Shown: positions 11,760 through 20,900 of the stretch, piece after piece | Position numbering within the stretch: position 1 is the stretch's first letter | Layout: each line of letters begins with the position of its first letter | NCBI GenBank assembly: GCA_038496445.1 | Contig: JALMLS010000635.1 | Span: forward strand, 1-64,000 | Reading direction: 5' to 3' | DNA: 64,000 nt | From: Trichosphaerium sp. ATCC 40318 | Taxonomy: Eukaryota; Discosea; Flabellinia; Trichosidae | Made by a program: the position numbers and the translations under genes | The notes under the pieces: model-generated | Seen by the model: only the letters and a program-made list of their open reading frames with translations | What the model was told of the DNA's origin: nothing | Database searches by the model: none

Positions 11760-12468
11760 CTCAGTCCACCGCTACTATTACTACAACCACTACATACCTG
11801 AAAACGACCTAATGCATTATGACATGGATAGAAAGGCAGCATCAGAAGACATACACATGTTCTTAAAGAACAGAGTCAAGTTCGATTTTAAAAACTCAAT
11901 TACAGTTACAGCAACATACACAGTAAGAGGTTTTATGATATCAAAAGACCTAGAGCAAGCGCAAAACTATCCCTGAGAATTCTAAACTAGAATCTGTTAC
12001 TCTTGGAATACTGTCTCCTTGGGTTTACTGTGTAAGCGATACAGTAAATGAAACAGCAAATGAAGATTATGAAAATACTGCTGGGCGCAGAGAGTGGAAT
12101 ATTTTTCCACGTGTTGTGCAACAAGGTGTAAAACCATTCAACCTTTCAATTTATGGATACTATGCAAAGGGTGTTGAAATAGCTGAAGAAGGATCTATGA
12201 ATGTGTGTATAAACGGTGAATGCATTCTAAAACAAGATTTGTTTTATTTGGTAAGCAAACTATTTTCATATTTTTTCCAACAATTTTAATCACGTGTTTT
12301 AGGACTATGGTGAAGTTTGCAATTTTCTTGATGTTTCAGCAGAAGATAAGATAGATAGAAATAGTTTTAATACCATATATGACATTGTTTGTGGAGAAGA
12401 AATAGAAGAAACTCCAATGGGCTGCCTATATAATCTATGTCTTCATATTGGTGGACAAATTGGAAAAC
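11760..12468 (+). pseudogene. Unrecognised gene, copy A (frameshifted, interrupted by an insertion)
   Basis: Open segments carry ENDLMHYDMDRKAASEDIHM (about 11800), GFMISKDLE (about 11930), PWVYCVSDTVNETANEDYE (about 12020), FNLSIYGYYAKGVEIAEEG (about 12140-12200) and, after an intron ending at 12302, CNFLDVSAEDKIDRNSFN and GCLYNLCLHIGGQIGKL. Copy B at 16860-17360 shows that two bases are missing here in GAG(AG)CAAGCG at about 11953, which breaks the frame. The coding part then runs straight into the TIR element at 12471. The predicted protein has no domain I recognise; the CVINGEC-like and HIGGQIG parts are the best search seeds. Confidence 0.55.
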
Positions 12469-12470
12469 TA

Positions 12471-13663
12471 GAGAGAATTTTATTAAGCAGTTCCACTTCT
12501 TGTATACACGCACACATGCGTGGGGATCATGTTTTAATTGTTTTTATTGTGCTTTTTTGACTTTGAACGTCAAAAAAAAATCAACTCTGATTCTGCGTAA
12601 AAAAAATTTATTTTTGCGGAGAAGATTTTAAAATACTATTTTCTCCTCCTGTTATGCCTTTTCAATGTTGATACCACTAACGTATGTCTCACTTGGAATG
12701 TTGTACCTGTTGTGAATACCTAAGGGCTGCTACAGGCTTTTGAGTCACAGTACAATTAAAAAATACCCAATAGCACATGGGAAGCTTTCTTTGCTTGTTA
12801 GACATGCATAGCACGCGGCTAAAAGCATTTGCGTGCAGTCATTGTGTGAATGAAAATGCAGTTGTGTTAAAGGTACGTTCAAAACCATTAAACGGCAGCC
12901 ATAATGCGTCAATTATTATAACACATTAATGACTACCCGTTCTGAGAGTATGGCTGCCGTTTTATGGTTTGTCTTTGAGATTTCGCCTAAATATCCCATC
13001 TCAACTATTTTTTTGTACTACAAAAAGTTATTAATACACTTTCTGAGGTATGCAGCGACAAATTCATGCCTAGTGAACCGTTTATAAACTCAAATTAAAA
13101 AATACCAAAAATAGTCCATCAAACCACTCAACAATCATGCCCACACAAGGACAGGCGTTTGGGGTTTGAGTGCAATGAACCAATTGAAGAAGTTGCCGCA
13201 GGTCAGCACAAAAAAAACAAAACATTGTCAAGAATATCAAAATACCGTCATATGCACGCTTTCATTCAAAAATGGTATGTGGGAGGGTACAAAGTTAAAG
13301 TAACAACGTTTAAAAGTAGTGAACAGCCAAAAAACTTAAAATTTTGGGCAATTGTATAGCGACTTTATTGCTAGCCAAACTCCTTCCAATGATACTACAG
13401 TGTACACGGCAATTGATTGGAGCTTTTTAGATTACTATTATGGAACAGGGGATGAGACTTTTTGCCTATAATTTGTAAAAATCACATGTAAAAACTTAAG
13501 CAACTCATGGAGATATTGCACAATAATTTTGAACGCTCTAATTATAACAGAATATGCCCGACATATAGTAGATAATGTACAAAAAATAAATTCACGTTTT
13601 TGTTTACTGCTAAGGACTTGGCGATTTTTTTTCCAAATGGGAACTACATAATAAAATTCTCTC
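12471..13663. mobile_element. 1.19-kb insertion with 15-bp TIRs and TA target duplication (Tc1/mariner-like)
   Basis: The left end is GAGAGAATTTTATTA (12471-12485) and the right end is its perfect inverse (13649-13663). The match continues imperfectly inward to AGTTCC on both sides. The element is flanked by TA (12469-12470 and 13664-13665). The paralogous copy B reads ggaaaatTAttagacg at 17312-17327 with a single TA and no insert, which is an exact empty site. A TA duplication with short TIRs is the hallmark of the Tc1/mariner superfamily. The interior has one modest open frame (13159-13359, lysine-rich) that I do not recognise as a transposase, so the element is probably non-autonomous or decayed. 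Confidence 0.8.
12882..12970. repeat. 89-bp hairpin inside the TIR element
   Basis: The left arm aaaccattaaacggcagcc.. (12882-12903) pairs with tatggctgccgttttatgg.. (12949-12970) with one mismatch over 22 bp. The loop is about 45 bp. It could be a nested miniature element or a structural part of the host insertion. Confidence 0.7.
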
Positions 13664-13665
13664 TA

Positions 13666-13898
13666 TTAGACGCATTTGAACACAAGCTTAAATATTTAGA
13701 AAAATAAACCTAGTGCTTCTACCAAATATTAAACATATTGACCAACTGACTTTGTCGTACGCCAGATGTGAAATGTAAGTAAAGAAGGAAAGCTTTTGGC
13801 ATCTATTGTTCCTGCTTACAGCGATGAGGTTCCAGCATGTTGACGTAATGTTACTATGGCACGAGTGGTTTTTCAACAAAAAACAAATGAGTAACAGC
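13666..13898. other. Copy A continuation shared with 17322-17576
   Basis: The sequence resumes homology with copy B immediately after the TA duplication, including ..CATTTGAACACAAGC and TTTAATGTCATGTATA. There is no reading frame of note apart from the end of the preceding broken gene (YLEK then stop). It ends where copy A jumps to the kinase fragment. In copy B the same edge leads into about 1 kb of additional sequence before the kinase exon. Confidence 0.5.
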
Positions 13899-14087
13899 TT
13901 ATCTTTTAATGTCATGTATAGGCTTGACATACTCTACCAATTTTACTCGCACTTCAATTGGAAATTCTGTATCTAAATCATAAGCAAGGGTATCTAGAGA
14001 ACCACCTTCCATGAATGCCATTACAATTGCGTAATTGGGTAGAATAAGGCCAATAAGACTTAATATGTTCTCATGTTGTGGAAGTTT
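13899..14087 (-). pseudogene. Tyrosine-kinase exon fragment
   Basis: A single exon-sized piece encodes KLPQHENILSLIGL, IVMAFMEGGSLDTLAYDLD and VEYVKP. It is nearly identical to the N-lobe exon of the receptor kinase at about 18600-18760. It has no glycine loop, catalytic loop or neighbouring kinase exons, and its upstream end at 14087 is fused to the inverted duplication. It is a translocated fragment, not a functional gene. Confidence 0.8.
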
Positions 14088-14740
14088 TTTCTTTGAAACC
14101 TTTCTCATTTGTACCATTGTTCCAAACACTCATAGTACTTGATACCATAGGCAATGAAAGAAAATCATTAAACCAGCACAATGAAGACGGTGAGGACAAA
14201 TGCGTTGACAAAGAAACAAAAGAAACATTCCGAGTTCATACAGAACACGTGTCTAGTCCTATTTTTCAGCGCATGGCTGTGTACAAGAAAGATCAAGAAG
14301 AACTGAAACGTATTAGAAACGAACTATCTGCCATTGACACCCAAGATGCACTTCCAACACTCAAAAGGAAAAGAGTGGTTAATACAACTACTCAATCAAC
14401 AATCAACAAGAAACACCGAAAAATAGCTGATGCACCAAACCTGCTTGTTTCAATACCTATAGATACAGTAGCCCTCTCTATAAAGGACAAACCAACTAAC
14501 AAATCAAAGATAGATACTCCAACAATTTCTTCCCGATTACAACCAAGCGTAACAGCACCTTCTCCGACCAGAAACCAAACAGAATTGCTACAAGCAGGAT
14601 TTATTGAATCGGCAAACACAACCAGGATTGAAGCCACAAGCTCCTCCAGTAACACTACCTATAATAACCAGCTTGCCAAACTTTACGTTTCTGCCTACTC
14701 AACGACTACCAGAACCGAACCAGAATCGCCTGTAACCTAA
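14088..14740 (+). pseudogene. Orphan family fragment, 3' exon only
   Basis: This is an inverted copy of the last long exon of family member 1: ETKETFRVHTEH, YKKDQEELKRIRNELSAIDT, LKRKR, NKKHRK and a Ser/Thr-rich tail ending ESPVT with a stop. The upstream exons are missing because the duplication ends at 14087. Near 14620 a one-base difference from copy 1 changes the frame, so the tail differs from the Pro/Leu-rich tail of members 1 and 3. The arginine codon at about 14540 is intact where copy 1 has a stop. Confidence 0.65.
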
Positions 14741-15249
14741 AAATGTCACAAGTATTACCATACAATAGTATAAGAAATAAATAGTCTGCTTCATTTCACC
14801 TGAGTAGTTCCAAGTACATCATTGGTAGTACTTACATGCTCATCAAATTAGTTTATTGCATCACATCAAACATCAGCGCTTGTCAGCAATCACATCAAGG
14901 TGTAGTTACTGTAGTAAATTTTAATTCTATACCTGTGATTGTCGGCTAATGGCTTAGCAAAAACTATTTGGGTGCCAAATGGAACAAAACAAAGTCAGCC
15001 AAATGGCTTACATTTTTGTTGTACAGTTTTTTGTTTTCATTTGTTAATCCCTTGCTGTTGGTAGTGTTCTCATACATGGCCTTGGTCAAAATTTGTTTGG
15101 TGGTTGATACAAGTATCACGTGGAATAAAGTTAACTTATAAGCAGGGCGGTGTTCACAACGCTTCTGAGTAGCACTACAGGTTATTAATAACATACATTT
15201 GATTCACATTACGGAATACTTCATTTTCTGACTTTGTTCAGTTTATCTC
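14741..15249. other. Non-coding part of the inverted duplication
   Basis: This is the counterpart of 1381-1885. No gene is seen. It includes one CACGTG (about 15118) and ends at the deletion that removed the ATG-bearing segment of the unrecognised gene. Confidence 0.4.
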
Positions 15250-15766
15250 TGGATGTGCACATTGAAAAGAATACATCAGGATCATTGTCAGGAAATTATA
15301 AGTGCAATAAGTGCAATTTAATGGTAGTCCTTTTTTTTGCACACTTTGAGAAGGAAGGATGCTATTGTTATCAAACAATTTCGTTATTCCGTAATAAATA
15401 TCAATCCAAAATAGATGATACAATCGACAGCAGCACATTAAAACGGACGAGAGAAATGTCAATATACACGCTAGCCTTGATAACGATTTTTACAAAGGTA
15501 AATGGCGCAAAAAATACCAAGCCTCTGAATCACGTGTTGAACTAGCCTTTGGGCTAGAAGACAAAACTGCTTTTCCAATTTGTATCAGAAAATCATAAAA
15601 CTGTCCAGTATGTACAGGCAGCACCTTCTTGCCTCCAATAGTGAGGACTCTTTGGAAGCCTGTCTTAAACAAGCCAACAATTAACTTAAACTGGAAACGT
15701 AAAACTGCAGATTTACTAAAATCAAATAAATGGGAAGTAAAAGCAGCAAAGATACAAAAATTAAAG
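15250..15766 (+). pseudogene. Unrecognised gene, copy 2 (start codon deleted)
   Basis: It carries the same exons as 823-1380: EKEGCYCYQTISLFRNKY, ESRVELAFGLEDKTAFPIC, PPIVRTLWKPVLNKP and a donor after KIQKLK at 15766. The segment with MSKKKSNKC is missing, apparently by recombination between short direct repeats, so no start is available. As in copy 1 the terminal donor is in phase with the Rab-like exon that begins at 15907. Confidence 0.55.
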
Positions 15767-15906
15767 GTAAGTCAGTACACCACCCTTGCGGCTATCAAGT
15801 GTATGAATTGATCGACTTACGCATTTGTAGCCCCTTCAAACCCTCCAGCGAGTACTAAGACGTCGAATGTAGAAAAGTACATTAGGTTTTAGGCTTGTTA
15901 CCATAG

Positions 15907-16705
15907 CTTACATTGAGTTGTAGAGAACTTTCGTACAAAGTCATTACTATTGGTGATACTGGCGTTGGAAAGACAAACTTTGTACTGAGATTCGTTGATA
16001 ACACATTTTCAGTTTCTAGTGAAGCCACATTGGGTGATGATTATTACGTAATACGTGCAACATGCAAACAATGCCCAAAACGTTGTTCTCCCAGCAATAC
16101 GCTGCTTACATTTTAGTTTAACATCACATGTTAGAAATTCTAGCTCATGTTTTCGTAGAAGTTTAAAACAATTCAAGTTGATGGCCACCAAGTAAAACTC
16201 AACATTTGGGATACTTTCGGTGTGCTTGTTGCTATATGAGGGTTTGTTTTAAAGATGTTTCTATAGGTCAGAAACGAGTCACCACACATAATATGCAACG
16301 TCCATATAGAGCTGCTAAAGGTGTTTTGATTTTTTTATGATATTACATGCCAGAAGTCTTTTGATAATGTAATACTGTGGCTAAAAGAGGTTGAACGATA
16401 TGCAATGGATAATGTACGAATAATACTTGTTGGAACAAAAAGTGATCTAACAGATGACCGTGTTGTTGATACTGCTGTCGCCAAGGTAAAGTCAATAAGT
16501 TTTATTCTAAATAAAGTACTGTCTTTTGATATTCATCTTAGGAATTTGCTGATCAACTCAAGATAAAGTTCATTGAAACATCAGCCAAAGATTTCATAAA
16601 CGGTATGCTAGAACATAAGTACCAAGTAGTTTCTTACTTGTGTTTGTAGTAAACGAAGCTTTTGATGTACTAGTATCTACCATAATAGAAACAGAAAACA
16701 ATTGA
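15907..16705 (+). pseudogene. Rab-like small GTPase, copy 2 (one-base frameshift)
   Basis: Exons: 15907-16047 with GDTGVGKTNFVLRFVDN; 16159-16219 with KTIQVDGHQVKLNIWDTF; 16266-16484 with YRAAKGVLIF and the guanine-binding motif GTKSD; about 16543-16601 with FIETSAKDF; and a last short exon ending ETENN at 16705. This is a full Rab G domain (G1, G3, G4 and G5 motifs) without a C-terminal prenylation cysteine, which is unusual for a Rab. One extra T in a run at about 16334 breaks the frame after GVLIF. Copy 1 is intact at that point but broken elsewhere. No ATG is seen upstream. Confidence 0.7.
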
Positions 16706-16859
16706 AGAACATTAAAGGAAGCTATAACAGGATGACGATATCTCCCATTAAAGCAAAAACCAAGCAGCTTAGACGACAAAAAATACAATCTTCTTTTACG
16801 ACAATTCACACTAGTGGATCAACACGTTTTTATTGTGAATCTGAAATTTTTCACCTAGC

Positions 16860-17360
16860 AGTGTAACATACACAGTTACAGGTTTTATGATATCAAAAAG
16901 ACCTAGAGAGCAAGCGTAAAACTGTCCCTGAGAATTCTAAACTAGAATCTGTTACTCTTGGAATACTGTCTCCTTGGGTTAAAACCATTCAACCTTTCAA
17001 TTTATGGATACTATGCAAAGGGTGTTGAAATAGCTGAAGAAGGATCTATGAATGTTTGTATAAACGGTGAATGCATTCTAAAACAAGATTTGTTTGATTT
17101 TGTAAGCAAACTATTTTCATATTTTTTCCAACAATTTTAATCACGTGTTTTAGGACTATGGTGAAGTTTGCAATTTTCTTGATGTTTCAGCAGAAGACAC
17201 AATAGATAGAAATAGTTTTAATACCATATATGGCATTGTTTGTGGAGGAGTAATAGGAGAAACTCCAATGGGCTGCCTATATAATCTATGTCTTCATATT
17301 GGTGGACAAATTGGAAAATTATTAGACGCATTTGAACACAAGCTTAAATATTTAGAAAAA
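16860..17360 (+). pseudogene. Unrecognised gene, copy B (frameshift and internal deletion)
   Basis: Direct repeat of 11890-12468. It has an extra A in ATATCAAAAAGACC (about 16897) that breaks the frame and a deletion of about 115 bp between SPWV and the FNLSIYGYYAKG segment. The GECILKQDLF exon and the downstream exon (CNFLDVSAEDTIDRNSF, GCLYNLCLHIGGQIGKL) are otherwise intact, and an empty TA target site lies at 17320-17321. Copies A and B are therefore independently damaged. Confidence 0.55.
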
Positions 17361-17922
17361 TAAACCTAGTGCTTACTACAAATATTAAACATATTGACCA
17401 ACTGACTTTGTCGTATGCCAGTCATGTGAAATGAGCAAAGAAGGAAAAATGTTGGCATCTACTGTTCCTGGTTACAGCGATGAGGTTCCAGCATGTTGAA
17501 CGTTACAAACTATAACACGAGTGGTTTTTCAACAAAAAACAAATGAGTAACAGCTTATCTTTTAATGTCATGTATAGTAGGCCTTCAAAAGGCAAATAGA
17601 ACAAACAGTAGAGGGTTTCTTCTACATGATTATCATTTTGCAACTTTTTCCATTCGTGGCTGCCGCTAGTACAAGTACAATCCATTGTCAACGAAGCATG
17701 GTGGTTAACGGTTTCATTGTTCCTGCTACAATTCAACCACAAATCAATAAGCAGCGTATTAATATGTATCCTTTATACTTGCTAACACTGAAACTAGCTT
17801 TGCATGTACACATATTAGCCATGAAACAATATAACAAACTCTAAGCCTTGTACATCGAAAACATGTGTATTCTATTCTTTTGGTACAAGTAAACTTACAA
17901 GTATTTGGGAATTGTTCGCTGT
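17361..17922. other. Region downstream of the receptor kinase
   Basis: No gene is supported. The first 200 bases repeat 13690-13900. The open frames at 17503-17742 and 17626-17844 overlap on opposite strands and have no domain. It probably contains the 3' untranslated region and terminator of the minus-strand kinase gene. Confidence 0.35.
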
Positions 17923-20900
17923 TTACAGTGAAAGAGATTTGTCTTCCCACTTGGCTATCATTTTACAAATAATTTTAAAATTAGGTCGTTCGTTTTCATC
18001 CTTTATAAAACAGGCATTCATTATTGTAGAAACATTATCTGGTGTGCACTCTGGAACACCAGGGTTAATCTTTTCTTTCAAAATCTTATATGCAATCTCA
18101 ACATCATTGACCTCTGAATATGGCCATTTTCTTGCGAATATCTCATACCTATAAAGTGTTAAATCAACAAACCGATATCGCTTGATTCAAGCCACTGACT
18201 TAAGAAAAAAAACAGAAAAAAAAAAGACTTGTAAGGAAGGTCGTACAATGTGATGCCATAAGACCAAACATCCGATTTAACACCGTATTGTCTTGTTGCT
18301 AGCGCTTCAGGTGACATCCATCTTATAGGAAAGCCATTATCCGCTTTAGTAGCTCCTTTCATCTCGTACTTATCGACAATTCTCGCAAGACCAAAGTCAG
18401 CAACCTTCGGATTCATATTACTATCCAATAAAATATTCCTAGCTGCCAAATCTCGGTGCTAGATACAGGTTAATACAACAGCTTTTGCTGAGAATAGTTT
18501 GACATACAATGATTTTAAACTTATGTAAATGCTTCATGCCTAAAGCAATACCCCTATTTGAGAAAAGAATGAGAACAGTATTTCGTAGACAGTGACGTAC
18601 TCTACCAATTTTACTCGCACTTCAATTGGAAATTCTGTATCTAAATCATAAGCAAGAGTATCTAGAGAACCACCTTCCATGAATGCCATTACAATTGCGT
18701 AATCGGGTAGAATAAGGCCAATAAGACTTAATACGTTCTCATGTTGTGGAAGTTTCATCATAATAGTCACTTCCTCCTATTTTCAAAACATTACCAATTT
18801 GTACTGACAATGACAACAACCAAAGAGAACCGTATTCTCTAGAGAACAAAAAAAATCGATTTCAGGTGCTTGATAAAACACAAAAGCAGTTTTCTCAAGT
18901 ACATCAAAAAAAAATACTATGGGTTGAGGTGTGTACCATAAAATTATCTTTGAATGCTTGTGAACTACCATTAGGTCGCTTTACAGCAACTTTCTGATTT
19001 TTCCAATACCCTACAAGAGTTATAAATACAAACTAAAGATATATAACACATACCGACTAAAACAACACCAGAAGCACCTGCACCTATCTCTTTTTCTACT
19101 TCTACTTCAGATGAAGGTATAATCATATACCCGGATGTTTTAGAAGCAGATTCGAGTCCTGTAATATTTATACCACTATATGTTTCATGATCTTCATGGT
19201 TAGCGGTTGTAAGTTCTATGCGATGATTAAAACACAAGGAAAGTGAAGAAAGATAAAATGGACAAAAAAAAATGCTAAGGAATAGTGCAGTTGTTGATAT
19301 CTTGCGCCTGCAAGTTGCTTATGTATGAAAATACACTATAGACAATAATCAACAAGCACAGGATCCTATTGGAATGGCAAATGCATCCAATACTTCTAAT
19401 TGAAAGAGAATAAAATCCATACCTGCCACAACGCCTCTTTCGGAGTTTTGAACTTCTAAATTATTTGAACGTTTCGTTCTTATGAAAACATAGCCAATAA
19501 CAACTGCAAGTATTACAATAACTATGAGTGCTACAGCGACAATAGCTGATATAATAACAGCAGGGTTAGAGTTTGATTCGGGTTCAACAGATTCAGCAGG
19601 TTCAACAGGACCAGGTGCTACAGGAAAAAAGTTACATTAAGTGTCAATGCACAAATACTATCCATTGATTTCTTAACGTACATCCGCTTGAAAAAGGTAT
19701 AGAGGTTTCAGGAAACTCAAACAATATCTAGATATGGTTAAGGGCTTATGTACATATACTTACAGAAGCGTAGGTACCTGAGAACTATCTGCTAATGTTA
19801 AAGTAAAATCAAGCACGTTTTGTTCTATGTTACGCTTTGTTGTTGTAACAGGTGATGCAACAAATGTAAAGGTTAATCCCTGAAGAAATATATTAGTATA
19901 AAACCACGTGACCTTCGATTAAATAGAATCGTTCAGACAATCTCAGTTTTACCATTAAAAAAAAAACTGCAACTGCTTTTGTTGGCGTACATTTGTGGAT
20001 GTCACTGTGGCACTAACATTTTGCCCGACATTGAACCACAACACTGTAATATTTTGCCTTTTATTTGCATTAGTATACACTTGTGAAAGAGAAAAAGGTT
20101 TTTAGGCTATTTTTTAGCACTAAATTTTGTGTTTGTGCATGCAATGCTATCACGAATAGCAAGCTACTTCATAGATGTATATGCACGCAACGCTTTGCGT
20201 GATGCTAGTTGTAAAAATGCACGTGCTTATTAAAATCACGTGTCTTGTCGTAAAATTTGTAAAAGCGTTTTCGGGTCAAATAAGTTTCATCGCGTACTCT
20301 ATAAAGTCAGAAAACGGTGTAACTTTAGCCTCTACTAAAATCTTAACTCTATCACCAATCTAATCCATTAGTTAAAAAAAATACAAGATGTACAATTATA
20401 CCATAAATGGTGTTGTTGTGTTATATTGAGTACAACTTGTACCATCAACACAAAATTGCACATCAAAATCTTCATTAGTAAGTGTAGATGGAGCTTTTGG
20501 TTCAGTTGGAGCCTCAATTGTTGGTGATACTGTTGTAGGAATTGTTGGTGGTTCAGTTGGTGCCCCGGTTGTTGGTGGTACTGTTGTCGGAATTGTTGGA
20601 GGCACAGTTGTTGGTGAAACAGTTGGAGGCTCAGTTGTTGGTGATACTGTTGTCGGAATTGTTGGTGCAACAGTTGGTGCTTCGGTCGTTGGTGGTAAGG
20701 TTGTCGGAATAGTTGGCGGCCCAGTCGTTGGTAGTGTAGGAGGTCCGGCACAGGGTTGCTAAATCATCTGGTTAACGTGATTGTAACAATTAGCGTTTAC
20801 CTTGGCAGTGTACTCAGGCACCTCAAAGCCTAGGAAGTAGCCTAGTCCACGTGTAACACTAGAGCCTCTAAATACATCATTATCGCCTCCGTCTATACGA

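Larger units (their letters stand above)
14088..16705. repeat. Inverted duplication, right arm (partner 1-2536)
   Basis: Colinear in reverse orientation with the first 2.5 kb of the window. Its left junction at 14087/14088 is sharp, with a tyrosine-kinase exon on one side and an orphan-family exon on the other. The arm has lost the piece that carries the start codon of the unrecognised gene, by a deletion between two TTTATCTG direct repeats near 15240. The whole arm sits between the two direct copies A (11890-14087) and B (16860-18770). Confidence 0.8.
16860..18770. repeat. Direct duplication copy B (partner 11890-14087)
   Basis: Copy B matches copy A in the same orientation in three blocks: the broken gene, the segment 17322-17576, and the kinase exon 18598-18755. 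Copy A lacks about 1 kb between the second and third blocks and carries the TIR element. The kinase part of copy B belongs to the intact receptor kinase gene, so B is the older arrangement. Confidence 0.7.

Noticed and set aside
13159-13359. Lysine-rich frame inside the TIR element as a transposase
   Set aside because: Too short, with no DDE/D spacing or helix-turn-helix that I can recognise.
20368-20751. 127-codon frame rich in Gln, His and Leu
   Set aside because: It is the shifted frame of the Pro/Thr stalk repeat of the receptor kinase; repeats stay open in several frames.
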